In this document: positions 1 to 31,463 of the stretch, piece by piece
Layout: the number at the start of each line of letters is the position of its first letter
How positions within the stretch are numbered: the stretch's first letter is position 1
Assembly (NCBI GenBank): GCA_034670405.1
Contig: JAXDDX010000057.1
Coordinates: 1,349,001 to 1,413,000 of the forward strand
Length of the DNA: 64,000 bases
Direction of reading: 5' to 3'
Source of the DNA: Hoplostethus atlanticus
Taxonomy: Eukaryota; Chordata; Actinopteri; Trachichthyiformes; Trachichthyidae
Notes under the pieces: generated by a model
What the model was told of the DNA's origin: nothing
The model's database searches: none
The model's input: only the letters and a program-made list of their open reading frames with translations
Translations under genes and position numbers: made by a program

Positions 1-2975
1 TGCGTCATCGCCAAAGACATCCGAAATACAATGAAGCCATTTAAACTTCACACAGTGAACTCTGTGGAAAGACCAGCACATCTCGCGGAGCACGGAGCTC
101 ACTCCATTTGAAAAACAAATTTTGTTCACACAACCTCGGGGCTTACACACAAACAAAACTGTCACGTATGATGGCTCACGTACGCAGCCCCTTTGGCTGT
201 GGTCAGGGCTGAAGCAGGGCCGAGGGCTGGAGAAAACCTCACATTTGCAATGCAAACAACCTTACTTTCAATGAACACAGGGTTTACTTTCACAGTTACC
301 ATAAACCAGTGAGCACCAAGATGGCTGACTTGATAACCAGCCAAGTACATTCCACACATTCCTTTACACTAGTAGCAACAGACAAAAGCAGCAAAACAAC
401 AGAGGAAAGACAGAGGTGGAACTACTACAGGAACTACTGTATAGCGATCACAGCAGCGTCTTTCCTGTTTGTCAATAGAAACCATCTCAGCTCAACATAA
501 CTTTGGGGCCTCAATTCATATTTACAGCAACTTAACAACAATGCCTAAATTATTCCTATGACACCTTTTTTTTTTTAAGTCATAATCACTGGTCAGTTTA
601 TGTGCTGATCATTTCAAAAGACTAAATTTAATCAAAGAAATGTGTTTCAAATGACATTTGTCTGTAGGCAGCTAATTTATGAAAATCCCAAGTCAAGCTA
701 CACCAGCTGCTCTATTAACAATGAACATGATACCGCCTTTGTGAAGACTGTCTCAAAATATAGTGTGATTCTTCTTAACAATAATTTGTCTGTGGATACT
801 GAATGGGCTTTATTTCATTGTAGCAGTAATGGGTCTGAGCCTTCAATGTATTGCCAAGCTCTGAAATTGTTGCTTCTCTGTATTCTCTAGATGTGGGTGA
901 GGGTTGTGCAGGTTCACACTGAACTATTAAATGATTTGTCTGATTTAGGGTGGATGATCGCTTTCTCCTCCCAATGTAAGCACACTAAATAGTAACTACA
1001 CTTCCACTACCAGCTGTGCATTCAACTCAAGCTCACCTCCAGGTGGCTGCTAGGATCATTTCACTGGTTGCACAAGAACTGGCGTCTTACCACACCCACT
1101 TTCTGTCACAACACCTGAACAGGGCTAGCATAGTGAATTTAAAACCACCCGCAACTGATCTGGACTTACTGATGTAAGTAGTCGGACTGACTGCTGTGTT
1201 TAATCCACTAGTCTGTTTTGCTATTCCTGTGCCTTAGAACTACTGAGTTACACTGACTGAGCTCTGATCACAGGCTGGAGCCCACTCCTGCAAATGAAGA
1301 CATCGCAGACAGCTCCATCAGGCTCGTGTCCACAGATTCAGGGTTGTTCTAATCAGAGTGAGCTTTCACCTACAGTATTGACAAAAGAAAAAGGTAGCAG
1401 CCCTGTGCAGCAAGAAATTGCTCACAGTTGAAGATCCACCCTTCCCTCTTCCCCTAAACCCTCACAGAGACACCAATTTGCCGTTTTCATCTCATCACTA
1501 GTTTCCACTTGAGCTCCATTTTTACACTTTGCCGTTACATTGCCGACATCAAGTTGACGCTGCAGTGCTACCTTGCATGAGGTGCAAACAAAGACACCAT
1601 GTTGGCCACTTTGAGGACGAGGGTTCTGCATCCCATGTTGCTGCATCAATATTACATGGGGCACATGACACACTCAGGCGCACGCAGAGCTGAATTTTTC
1701 AACATCAGCGTTTTCCCTGACAAATGGGATTCTGTGACTGTAAGGTGCAGTCGTGGCACAGCTGTGTCGATAATGACAACCTTGGATGGTATTTATGTCT
1801 ATCATGGAGATCGATGACAATGGCTTGGCAATCTAAAGTAAAAATATATCAGAGTTAAGAAGCTTGGAAAAGGGAGTAACAGCTTGAAGATAACAAATAC
1901 ATTATGGCTCCTGGCTTTCAGTCACAGAATCAGCAAATGGGAGGTCTGACTGTTTAGAAATGCCTTTCCTGCAAAATGTTATCCCTCTGTCCGGTAGCTC
2001 GCCAACATCAGCAACAATGTGTTTGAATAGTTTATCGAGAGAGTGAATTTACGCTGATTTGGGAAGGCATCTCAAAAAAGGAGCCAATAACGCAGTCTAT
2101 TCAGATATGAACTGACTACAAGATGGTGACAGGGAACATACTAATGCAGAGGAACAGGCAGAGACATTTTCTCCCCTTAAAGCCTGTCAGCCACCAAGAC
2201 AGTAGCAGGAAGGCCCTTTAGCCTCTCTACTGTGTGTGGCACCGCAAGATAGCAAAGCTCAATACCAGGTAACAGCCTGCTGCTCTATCTTCAATACCTG
2301 CTTGGGATGTCAGGGCCGCCACACTCCACTTGTTGGCTTCACTATCACAGATTTGACATGAGCAATGGAGCAATGAAGCAATGAATCCCTTTGGAAGAAC
2401 TGCCTGCACACCTCCATAGAAGTTCAGGAGCAGTCAACCCTCAGCATTAACTGCTCTGAGGATCCACTGTTGATTATATTGGACACCCAGGACACAGAAT
2501 AAAATAATATTACTTGGTCTATTTTTGTTTGACTGTAAATAAACTAAAAAAGAAAGGTTTTCAAAATGAAAAGAAAATCTTGCTCACTACTGGTCCCCAG
2601 TGTATCCAGTTAAAAGCATCTCAAATGACAATTGGAAATATCTTTCCAAAGCCAAATATTACTTTAAGGTAAGAAAACACTGGTGTGCCATCAAAACGTT
2701 GGGGAAAAACGAACTGCTAACGCATATTGAGCCACACAGTTTGAACTAATGAGTACACAAATTTACAACTCTGACAGATTGGCGACCTCGGACTGTAAAA
2801 GTGGGGGAGGCAGGCAATGCTGCAGCACAACCAGGCAGCTGTCCCACACACCCACGTACACAGATGAAGCCTGTAAGTGTGAATGGAGGAAGGAGAGAGG
2901 AATTAACAGGCCGACATCTCTACAGCATGGTGAAAGGCTCTAGTGTGATCAGTGGGTGAGGGACAGTGGAGCTCA

Positions 2976-3310
2976 AGGGTTTAGTTGGAGTAAACATGGC
3001 TCCCTTCAGTTACTCTCACGGGAAAAGTGCATTCCCTTACTGTTTTGTAATGTTTTTGTAACTGTAGATAATTTTAGTAGATATTTTGAAACAATGCTAA
3101 CTAAACATTATGAGTTACCAGTAAAGAAGAAGACAGCAAAGGCGTAATTGTGTAAAATCTAGTTTCTAATCTAGCTTCTAAATCAAATCTTGCTTTGGTT
3201 TGTATACACTGGCTTGACTGGGTTGTGATTGACAGAAGGCGTTACCATTAGCTTTTGGTTGGAAGATTTATTCTGGAGAGGAAAAAGTGGGAATCGGACA
3301 CAAACCAGAA
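2976..3310. repeat. dispersed repeat, copy 1, in strn intron 1
   Basis: The block starts near GGGTTTAGTTGGAGTAAACA and ends near GGGAATCGGACACAAACCAG. It matches the block at 4805-5239 in the same orientation over most of its length, including a long near-identical middle part (about 3140-3235 against 5060-5160). The copy at 4805 has extra sequence of about 45 bases after its AAAAGTGCA, so the two copies differ by insertion or deletion. I see no terminal inverted repeat or coding capacity. It may be a non-autonomous transposon or a local duplication. Confidence 0.75.
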
Positions 3311-4804
3311 ACATAAGCCAGTTACAAGCTGCTGTTTAGAGGCAGAAACTGGAAATAAAACACCCACTGCCATCTTATCTCTCACAGTGTTTCCGGATCT
3401 GCGTATTAATACGAAATGTGAAATTGTTGGCTTCTCATTCACAGTGATGGATTACCTTTACCGACCGAATTAGACGTCTCTAGAAGTTGGTAAAAGTTGG
3501 GTAGAAGTTGGCAAAACCACTTTGAAAGATTGTTAATCATGGTGTATGCATGTAAAAACAGTCAAAAACATTAAAAAGCAAAATAAAAAAATATTAATAA
3601 AAATAGTAAAAACTCCAATTACTCTGAATGGTCCTTTAACATTAGGGCTGAGGAAAATTCTATGTGGTCTATACCCTGTATCTGACAAAAGGATGTTAGC
3701 AGTTATGTAGCATTAGTTTCTATGTCTGCAGTGTCTGAAATGAGTGTATCAATGCCTGAGACCAATAATACTGAGAAAACGAGTGCATGGGTATTTTGAG
3801 CCTGTACTCTCTCTTGTGCACTCTCCCATTCTGAGCCACCCATTGAGAGGGCAAGCAAAAATAACTACAGCTTGGGGGTGGCGGTAGTACCGACTGAGGA
3901 ATGACGGTGCCACCCATTTGGATTTCTGAATGCCACAGAATGTGTATGTATATGTGTGCGTGGCTCAGCGTCTTCGCCCTTGTTGCTGCACCATTGAGCT
4001 GAATGTGCCTCAGGCTGTACCATTAGTAAAAGTAAACGTGGGACCGGAACACTAAGTCATCCAACAGAGGAAGGTTAACTCCAGCAGCCTGCTCTACAAT
4101 TAGCTACAGTTTTATCAAACATGCACAGAAGCAGCTCAAAAACACGAGTCACGACCTCTTGTTCAGGTTAAAGGTTTTCCTTTAGGCCTACGAGGGAGAT
4201 GTCTACCTAATCAGCTGGCCCGCATTTCACTTCGCACCCACACGGAGCCACCTTACACCCAGTGTCACCTTTGACCTTCTCCTGATGTCAAGTTATGGCT
4301 GCTGACAGATACTTCTGGCAAGGAGATACCTCCCTATCGAGCAGGGATTTCCCCAAGACTAGAGAGCTGATGAAGCACACTGGATCACTGCCTGGCTCAC
4401 ACAAGCGTAACTCGACCCCACCTCATCAATCAGGCCTGGAGAGGATCAGTGCTAATCAGAGCTTTAAAAGTCTATGGCAGCATGCTGCGTGTACTCCACT
4501 ATTTAAAAATAAATACACTTAAATGTTGTGTCCCCACTAATCTGACTAAGCCAACACAACTTGGGCTAACCCATCCTCCTGTTACAGTACCAAAATTAAG
4601 TCACTTTATTACCGTGATAACAGCACAGATAGGATAGAGCCGCAACCTTTCGCTGTCACTGATGAAGCAAATCAGCTTGAGTCAGTCAATTGATTATCAA
4701 TGGCCACTCAAGTGGAGTCTAATCCTGGATGACAGCAACCTATGCACTAGACACAACAAGCACAGCAGCAGATCTAGTCAGGCATGTACTATGCTTCTAG
4801 CACC

Positions 4805-5239
4805 AGGGTTTAGTTGGAGTAAACATGGCTCCCTTCAGTTACTCTCATGGGAAAAGTGCAGCGGAGGACCAGCATGACTGGAGTTTATTGCACTATTGGA
4901 GTTTCCTGCATTCCCTTAATGTTTTAAATCACTGTAGATAATTTTCATGTTATGAGATATGTGCTACTGTTCCTTTGTAGTTGTTTTTAGTAAATATTTT
5001 GAAACAAAGCTACCTGAACATTATGAGTCACTCCCAGTAAAGAAGAAGACAGCAAATTTAAGGCGTATTTGTGTAAAATCTAGTTTCTAATCTAGCTTCT
5101 AAATCAAATCTTGCTTTGGTTTGTATACACTGGCTTGACTGGGTTGTGATTGATTTACAGAAGGTGGGTCCTAATGTTAGCTATTGATTAGAAGATTTAT
5201 TTTGCAGAGGAAAAAGTGGGAATCGGACACGAACCAGAA
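4805..5239. repeat. dispersed repeat, copy 2, in strn intron 1
   Basis: Second, longer copy of the block at 2976-3310, in the same orientation and about 1.8 kb away. It carries an insertion near 4860-4905 and small differences such as an extra TTTAAGG near 5055. The family is not recognised. The sequence outside the shared limits does not match, which favours two insertions of one element over a simple tandem duplication, though this is inference. Confidence 0.75.
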
Positions 5240-7849
5240 TACTATGCTTCTGCGCTGCTCCATTACAGGAGTGGCTCTAAGCATGACTTAACAGGCTGGC
5301 TGGACTGCATTCCTAACAAGCCCTGAGGTTGGCCTTCATCCCAATCCGTGACATGGGTCGAAGTCTCAATTGTCTTCCATCCATAGGTACTGTCTTTACA
5401 ACCAACAACAAAGTCAACAGAGTATTGTAGGATGAGAATATTTACTGGTAAAGACAAAGGAAGTATAATCACTTTAGGTACAGTCATAATAGGCCTAAAT
5501 CATAGACCATATATGTAACCCTCAAACCCTCAACTCTTACAATGTGTGAGGTAAACAATAACAGGTCGGTATGATTGTGTGATAAAAAGTATGTGGCCAT
5601 GATGATGAAAACAAATGTTGCACAAATGATGAAGTGGAACAGAGAGAAAATGGATGCATGGTATCCTCCCTTAAGGCTTTTAGTCCACAGGAACATTTCA
5701 TTATTCATACATGTACATTTACTTTAATTTTAATGAGTTTCTATTTTTTTTTCCCCTCGCTGTGGCTATTCACTGAAAGCTAGTCCAACAATATTTTCTG
5801 TGAGTAGAAGTAATCAATTTGCAATAATTAGCCTACTTCCCTCAAGTACAAAACAAGGTTATGGTCCCATGTGGATTTGACCAGCTTTTCGATACCCAAT
5901 TCATCTTAATTGCTCAGCTATACCGCAGCATCGGCACAGAAAGATACTCAGAGAGAAAATAGCAGTTCACAGTTGACAAAACACAGTAATTCTTCGCGCA
6001 GCATTTATTCCAACAAGTCATATACAGTATATTGGCATTTAAATACTGCTAGATGTTTGATTTAAGTCTACTATAGAACTTGCAAATGAAGGATGAACAG
6101 CAGCAACTGCTGTGCAGCTACCCTAAATGTAAGCTGCACAGCAGTGGGAAGGTGAACAAAAACAAGAACTCAAACTGAGCGCGCACCATTTTACCGCCAC
6201 ACACAAACCACCCAATAAGCCACTTAGCCGCCTCACTCTGCTTTGCCGCAGTTGCTGCTGCTTCACTGATAAACTTGCTTCATGACAGTAGGCAGGAAGC
6301 TTCACATCACGGCCCAGACAGAGCTGCAAGAGGTTGATGACTCAAAGTCATACTACACTGATCGGCATCACCTATCTAGACACAGGGCAGTGTCTCCTGC
6401 CTCCTTCCTTTGTTTGTTGAGGTTAGTCAGTACATGAAGCAGTCTGCTGTCAAACCCCAAAACTCACTGTTGCCCTCTTCTCTGCCACCCAACTTCTCCA
6501 TCGAGTGCTATTTCTCACTGGCAATTTCCCAACAGCTAGGTGTACAGCTATGTTAAAAAAAAACAAAAAAACATGGCATCATTTTTTCAACCAAGGCATG
6601 AAAAAACTGAAAACAAGTAAGCTACATAGTACTAAGTTGTAATGCCTGCTCAACATCTGGCCAAAGGTATGGGCTGGCACATGGTGCCAATAGTCACTCT
6701 CCCACTCTAGATACTTTAAGTGTGAAAGGCCTCTACCTTCTGGGAATTAGGCCCAAGTAACACCACACATTGGGTCATTCCAGCTTAAAATTGAAAAATA
6801 ATTTCCACATAGTTAGGAATTGGCTTGAGAATGACACCCCATCTCAGCAATAAACAAGTTAACAGGGGTTAACAACCTACACTCCCCCACTAAAGACCAG
6901 TTCAATACACCCCACTAAAGTAGCCATAGATAGGGAAAAGGAATGGGTAATGAAAAACAACACTTAATAGAAAGACAGACTCTGACACCACAACAAAACT
7001 AGCCTTTCAGAATTATCTTATTTCCTGCAAAAGAGCAACTGCTAGCTTAGTAAACTAAACTTCACCAAAAAGCCTCTCAGCTGTGTCCTCTGTCCCTTTG
7101 GAAAATTCTGTCTGGCAGCAGGAAACCCTACTGTGAATAGCCGACAATCTGGTGGTCAGTCAAACCGTTAGGTACTATCTTCCATGACCGGAAGGCCAAA
7201 TAAAAACACTGACATCTTTATTAAAGAGTGCTCAAAACCGTGGGCTACAGACCAAGTAGCATTAATGAATATCTGTTCTGTGGCAGTGACATGACTGCTA
7301 GCTTATAGTAACATTATAGTATACATTAACAAGACATACTGAAAACACAAAAAGGGGTCAAATCACTGAGGAAGATTGCCCTTCTCCGCGTTGCTCTGTT
7401 CTTACACTGCCTTCTAATTAAAATGTAATATAAATCAAACGAGCACGTGCATATGTGGTTAGGTATGTTTCCACACAATCTTTCTGGGCAAATAGACCAA
7501 CTTACATTTCCCTGATAAATGTGGCTAGGTCGTTTAATAAGCTCTACAGGACAGAGACCGACTCTACCGCCCAAAACATAACATTTTTCTCAAGCTTGTT
7601 TACCACCTCCGACAGGCAGCTAGCAAGTTAGCCGTTTCAGAGGAAAGAGGTCGGCAACAGCAGTCATGCAGTCAGGTTAGGGGGCGCTGCAGCTCCCTTA
7701 GCTCCTTGAGCTCAAGCTAACAGGCTAGCTTGTTAGCCGGAAGAATCAAATAGAGCAACTCAAAGCGTGCTACTAGAGAGGAATAGCGAAATGCCCCGGT
7801 ACTGCCACAAATGCGTGGTCGTGTGTAGGTTAAATGTCGTGATTTTCAC

Positions 7850-8059
7850 CTGTAATTCGGCCCGCTCCACCTCCCATTGTGCCCTCTCCACTTCGAAACG
7901 GGCCCATTCGTGCTGCAGGAAGTGCAAGATCCCGGGGATACTGTACTGCGCCCTAGCCGCCTCCCCAGCGTCGCCATCAGGCAGCGGTCCTTTCCCACCG
8001 CCGGGTAAAATAGAGTTGTTATTGTTGAAGAACACGCCGGGCCCCGCCTGCTCGTCCAT
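7850..8059 (-). CDS. strn: striatin, first coding exon (partial gene)
   Basis: Exon 1 of striatin, a scaffold of the STRIPAK complex that acts as a B''' regulatory subunit of protein phosphatase 2A and binds calmodulin and caveolin. The exon encodes 70 residues. It begins [11 protein letters not shown], as in vertebrate striatin, followed by a Gly/Asn/Pro-rich stretch and then [19 protein letters not shown] (residues 37-55). The aromatic-spaced FLQHEWARF part (47-55) is the known caveolin-binding motif. The start of the Glu-rich coiled coil ([15 protein letters not shown]) follows. The exon ends after GAATTACAG at a good donor, GTGAAA. The start matches the family exactly. Coiled coil, calmodulin-binding region and WD40 repeats are on later exons outside the window. 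Strn3 and strn4 paralogs start differently, so strn is the best name. Confidence 0.93.
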
Positions 8060-8235
8060 GGCCGGGCTCGGTGGGGAAGTCTGTCTGTTGTGTCGCCGAT
8101 TCGAGGTACTAGTTACTAAGGGAAGGGTGAAAATCTATCGACGGTGCTCCGTCTCCTCTGCTCCGGGGGAATGAACTCTTTCTGACAGCTAGCTGTCATT
8201 GAATGACGTCAGAAAACGGGCCACGCCCACAGCAT
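8060..8235 (-). promoter_or_regulatory. strn: strn promoter / 5' UTR with CRE and TGACAG palindrome
   Basis: The region directly upstream of the strn start holds three recognisable sites close together. These are a perfect palindrome TGACAGCTAGCTGTCA (8183-8198), built from two inverted TGACAG half-sites as bound by PREP/MEIS/TGIF-type TALE homeodomain factors; a perfect CRE palindrome TGACGTCA (8204-8211) as bound by CREB/ATF; and a CCACGCCC GC-box-like element (8221-8228). The spacing suggests a core promoter. The transcription start was not determined. Factor binding is inferred from motif identity only. Confidence 0.55.
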
Positions 8236-8469
8236 GTTGGTTGGGTGCGCTCGATATGTGTCACGACGGTTCTCCGGTGGGAGAGACTCCCTTTGTCCAA
8301 TCTACCAGAAAGGGAACTCCTCTTGCCCCTGCTGTCCCAGATCCCATATCGTTTTTCATCTCCAAAGTTCAGCACGATATTTCACCAAAACGGTGCGGCC
8401 AAACACAAAACCAAGACACGCATCTTACTTCACCATAAGGCAGAACAGCGAGAGGGAAAAGCAAACTGA

Positions 8470-9444
8470 AGTTAAAGCAACTTTATTCACATGTGTCAAA
8501 AAACTGAGGGAGGGGAATATTACATAGGGCCATCTGAGCAGATGTGCCTTCATAGCATTGCAGCTGATGCTCACTAGCTCATGTAGTGGAAAAGTGCTTC
8601 AAAAATCAACTACAAGCAAAACTAAAATCTGCATGGTATGCAGCATCTAAGTATAATATTTAGTACTCAGATATGTAACAGCAGAATGATGCGAGGAGAA
8701 TTATGACAATTTTTGCATAAAAACAATTTGAAGGCTTGATACATTTAATATTCTCGGAATTTGAATACAATCTCTCATCAATGATGATGATATCAAGATC
8801 AAAAGGTAATTTATTAGTAACTTAAGAACAAGGCATGGGAATGTCTATAACTTAAAAGCAATAAATCACCTCAAAAGAAAAGCAATGTCCATCAGAATCC
8901 ATCAACTAAACAAAAAAGTTTAAAGTCTAAAAGCGGACCCTAAGGCCGGCTCATCCAGTAAAAAAAAGACAGACATGATTGAAACCTGAAAGAAAGAAAG
9001 AAAAAAAGAGTGAAGATTGCCATGCTTATGGTGACACAGAATCATAGAGAAGAATGGCACAGTGTAAATCAAATAGTGTAGTGAGGAATGATGAGAAGAC
9101 AAAAAGTAAAAGATGAGGAAAACTGACAACAAATCCTTTTTTTTTGGATTGTTTCCCTTTACACAAAGTTCGAAAATAATACATTCAAACAATGACATCA
9201 ACATTTCCTACAGAAGACCTTTAAGTGAACATTCAAAGCCCCTTTAATCATATCTACACAATCATCTCATTGACTTCAAGAAAACGTAGAATACTCATCC
9301 ATAGAAAACAAAGATGAGTTGTAGAATAAATAAATACATTTGAGATAATGTAACTGATACAGACATGACCTGACGGGGTATCCGTTAAACACAAACACAC
9401 CCCAATGTTGACTCAGGCTGAGAGATTGTACATTTCTGGAGTGT
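8470..9444 (-). other. heatr5b: heatr5b 3' UTR (approximate)
   Basis: Sequence between the heatr5b stop codon and the strn promoter. On the minus strand an AATAAA signal lies at 8482-8487 (TTTATT on the plus strand), and another TTTATT occurs near 8811. An ATTAAA variant near 9242 would give a much shorter UTR. If the far signal is used, the UTR is about 0.95 kb and ends only about 250 bases from the strn promoter elements, so the two genes are tandem and closely packed. The exact end cannot be fixed without transcript data. Confidence 0.45.
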
Positions 9445-14437
<4,993 letters not shown>

Positions 14438-15354
14438 TCACATACATGGATCAGGGTGGGAGATGGCAATACAAACTGATGATTCACTGCACCCAGCCTT
14501 TCAGTACCATTATGTCTCACATCTCTTGACAGAAACTAAAACCCCCCATGACATAATTAAATGCTCAAGGTTGATTAGCCACTATAAATGGCATCAAAGG
14601 GGGTGAATCTTAGGGCTGCTCAAGGGTTGCAGTCAGATTACCTCCTTCTGAAGAGAACCTATATTAGGACGGTCATAAATCTCAGTGGCCAAGGGCAGGG
14701 AACTGAAGGGGCTTTCTTAAATGGGAGTTAATAAATATATGCATACTGATGTACTGATGCACTGCCCTTGACAATGAACCTTAATAAGGCTACCTGTCCA
14801 GGTATTGACTCTGGGCTTCTTTATTAACACTTTTACTAAGGATCACGTGACCATGTTCTTCTGTATTTAATTCTGTTGTATATTTGTTTTTAACAACTCA
14901 AGAATATAAGTCATTCTTACAGCAGAGAAGGAAAAAACAGGGATGAAGCTCTCAGAACTGAAATGGCCTCAGCAGGTAAAACTGCTCATTCAGAGACAGA
15001 GAGGGACCTCAAAGAGAGGAGTGTTCCCACCGTCACTCATCCTCCATATAAGATAAATCAAAGAGGATTACGTCAGAGTCTTAACACTGCTGGGTTCTAA
15101 GGGGAAGATGACTCACTATGCAGTGGCGATTAGCTGCCACTGCAGTAGCTGTTGATTCAGTAGTATGAATGTTATAGTACAAATAAATGAAACAAACGGA
15201 GCTGGTCACTACTCTAGCATCACCTCTACAGAGCATACCTAAAACAGGCCTGTTGAGTTCGTACCATGAATGTTACAGTACAAACCACGGGAGTTCACTC
15301 CAATTTAGTTGGTGCAGGAATGTAAAACTTTGAGAACCAATCAGGATGTCGTAC

Positions 15355-20256
<4,902 letters not shown>

Positions 20257-20498
20257 CTGACGAAAGGAGAAAACACAAAAATGTGACGATCTATAATTAA
20301 TTTATTTCTACATCAGGAATGTCATGAGGACACCACAAAAACAGGAAATACTGAAGGGAAAGCAGGAAAATGGTTTGCTCCCATGAGAAATGAACGGGAT
20401 TTGTGTGTACAAAAAGCCTCAAATCCCGAAAGAACAAAACCCTTCCAAATTTCAGCAAGTAGACATGAACTTCCAGTAAATAAAAAACCCATACTCAC

Positions 20499-27145
<6,647 letters not shown>

Positions 27146-27222
27146 GGCAAGGACCCAGCAACAACCAACACCTCAAGGGAACCAGGGATCTTCTATCTCA
27201 GCCGTATGATACAACCTCGCCT
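27146..27222 (-). other. heatr5b: heatr5b 5' UTR part of the first coding exon
   Basis: Upstream of the start codon on the minus strand there is an acceptor (CATCTTGCAG) ending at 27223, so the first coding exon likely runs 27222-27020 with 77 bases of leader. A separate non-coding first exon is expected further upstream. Confidence 0.6.
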
Positions 27223-27770
27223 CTGCAAGATGATATTAGGGGGCATGCCTTGTAAATGCTCCTTCTCTTAAATCCGCACTTTCATCCAATCAGATTCTTA
27301 CCTAGAAATCGGGATACTAGTTTTAGCTTGTTTAGCTACCAAATGTCTGAGTCTGTCATTGCTGCTACTCCCTGTATATAGGTTTGTGGAGAGGTAACGT
27401 TACCGTGAAGCTCTACAGAAGCTTGGCCCACTAGAACTGAGGTGTCATGGATGTGGTAGCCTTTAGGTTTAAGCTGAATTGTCGCAGTGTATGTGGTAAA
27501 AGCTAAAATATCAAAACTTGGTAACGTTGAGGTTCGCTGTGCTCTGTTGACAGCTACCTGTCTCCAGCTGTTGTAGCGGTTGGCAGGCGAGCTGGTTAGC
27601 AACCTAACGTTAGCTATGTTCTACGAGGAACAAGCTAAACTCAGGCTGTACACCCTCACCCAAACTAAACATTACATATCCAATATTGTATTACACATTT
27701 AGCTGTTGAAAATTAGCTCAGCGACAATAGCTACCTGAAGCTTGGAATATATGTAATTTGTTTATCCTAC

Positions 27771-27840
27771 CTGTCTTTCGCTAACCCAGGATGAATGACG
27801 ACGTAACGTTGAGTATTGGGGTGTCACATTAAAATATGTC
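27771..27840 (-). other. heatr5b: probable non-coding exon 1 of heatr5b
   Basis: A donor-like GTAGGA follows AAAGACAG on the minus strand, with the exon edge at 27771. This would give a short non-coding exon spliced to the acceptor at 27223, matching the family layout in which exon 1 is untranslated. The upstream (right) end at about 27840 is a guess. Confidence 0.4.
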
Positions 27841-28156
27841 CGACGAGAAACGAATTAAATAAAATACAATAAAAACAATCAATATTATGCATTAATAACG
27901 GGAAGTGTGGTTTGATATCATTGATATTGCATATTAAATGTGTTACTCTGTGCTCATAATGAATTGCTTCTTCTGAACTATTTTATACATGTGATAGTCA
28001 AAACCACAGGAACCATTCACCTATCGCAGAGCTTGGAGCTACTCGGAATGTATTATTGGACGACCCAAACATCAGCGGCTGCAAATGCAAAACTGTAATA
28101 TTAAGAAAGGGCTTTAGTACTTATTTTCTGACATATTTCAGTTCTGCGCTGGCAAG
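27790..28156. promoter_or_regulatory. divergent promoter region between heatr5b and gpatch11
   Basis: heatr5b runs left and gpatch11 runs right from this interval of less than 0.4 kb. It contains ATGACGACGTAACG (near 27795, with TGACG CRE half-sites) and an inverted CCAAT box, ATTGG, near 28055. A TTTTCTGACATATTTCAG stretch just before the gpatch11 start looks like an acceptor, so gpatch11 may have a spliced 5' UTR. The head-to-head arrangement is the same in human. Sharing of control elements is inference. Confidence 0.5.
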
Positions 28157-30305
<2,149 letters not shown>

Positions 30306-31340
30306 ACTAGATATAGAAATATATGTGCAGGGTTCCTGTCAGTGGAAGAGGTAATAACTATTTGACTCTGGAAACACGATATTTCTAAATAAGAGACAAC
30401 ATCTTACAATGTGAGATTCACTCCTTACACATAACCCCTTAGGTCCTATAGGCAGCGTATGCCACAGAGTAAAGGATTTGTTTGGTCTCCCTATTTGAAT
30501 CTGCCCTGTATCATCTCTCGCAGCCTTTTTGGGGATGGTATTTCATTTTTCTTTGTGTGCAGAATGCTGATTTTGAATTTATTATATTTCGTATAATTTG
30601 TAATTGTGACAACATGTTGAAAGATCTTTAGCTAAGATGTTTTAAGAACAGTCCCGTACATATGTTTTCATTAAATGTTTTAAGTTTTGTATCCTTTGTC
30701 ATATTATGTCATTTCTTTATACTGGCACATCAGGATACATTAAATCTGTGTGCTATAATTGGTTGACCTATATTAGCCGCATGATATTTTAGGGTTTTCC
30801 TGTGATTTTTGCATAGTATCCTTCTAAATTGTATTTTTAATAAGGGTGTGTTACACCCTGTTACACACTTTTCTTGTCTACAGACTACAGATTTTTATTG
30901 GCTGTTTTATTTTAGAGTGCCAGCTACTTTGTGAAGAAGAGATAATGCACATCAGGCATGCAATTGATATTTTAATTGCATGCATGCATGACAAGCAAAT
31001 GTTAAACACATTTAAAAACAGAAGCATATAGCAAAGCCAATTATTGACATGGAATACCAAACAGCAACACACAATGATAAAATACATCACTTTTACCATA
31101 AGTTGTAGAAACTGCTTTCATGCTCTCCGGCCCCTGAACGTCACATCTCTGCAACTCGGGTATCGAGAAATTCCCTATTCCCACTCATAATGACCACTTT
31201 GTTGGACAGTTCAAAAGTGTGCTCAAGTAAATGTTCATAATATTTCCGACAGCCCATGAAGGCAGCATATGGTGGGGACGTTCAGATGAAGAGATGCGCC
31301 CCCTTAGGCTAGGAGTAGTAATGTTGGACCATGACGTATT
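30306..31340 (+). other. gpatch11 3' UTR and intergenic spacer before eif2ak2
   Basis: After the gpatch11 stop the sequence is AT-rich. ATTAAA at 30670-30675 is the best poly(A) signal candidate, giving a UTR of about 0.4 kb. From there to the eif2ak2 promoter no ORF of interest or repeat was recognised. Confidence 0.5.
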
Positions 31341-31463
31341 TATCGAGAAACCGAAACTTAATGGTCACAGAATCGAAACTGCAGAAAGAGAGGGTAACGG
31401 AGCAGTGGGGATGGAAGCGGACAAGAGACAGTAGTACTGTGACTGTGCTTAGTTCTTTTTACG
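31341..31463 (+). promoter_or_regulatory. eif2ak2: eif2ak2 promoter with ISRE
   Basis: GAAACCGAAACT at 31347-31358 is an exact match to the interferon-stimulated response element consensus GAAANNGAAACT. A further GAAACT half-site lies at 31375-31380. Both are within about 120 bases of the eif2ak2 start codon. PKR genes in vertebrates are induced by type I interferon through ISREs bound by ISGF3/IRFs, so this fits direct interferon control. The transcription start is not known; the element could be just upstream of it. Confidence 0.8.

Larger units (their letters stand above)
1..7849 (-). other. strn: strn intron 1 (part; continues past the left edge)
   Basis: This stretch lies downstream of the splice donor of strn exon 1 on the minus strand, so it should be the start of a long first intron. 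I looked for the next striatin exon, which encodes the rest of the coiled coil and is rich in Gln, Glu and Lys, and did not find it, so exon 2 lies beyond the left edge. Open frames here are short and unlike known proteins. The only clear internal structure is a repeated block at about 2976-3310 and 4805-5239. The rest is ordinary AT-rich intronic DNA. Confidence 0.75.

Noticed and set aside
7767-8174. 135-residue plus-strand frame over strn exon 1
   Set aside because: Exact antisense shadow of the conserved striatin exon and its GC-rich leader.
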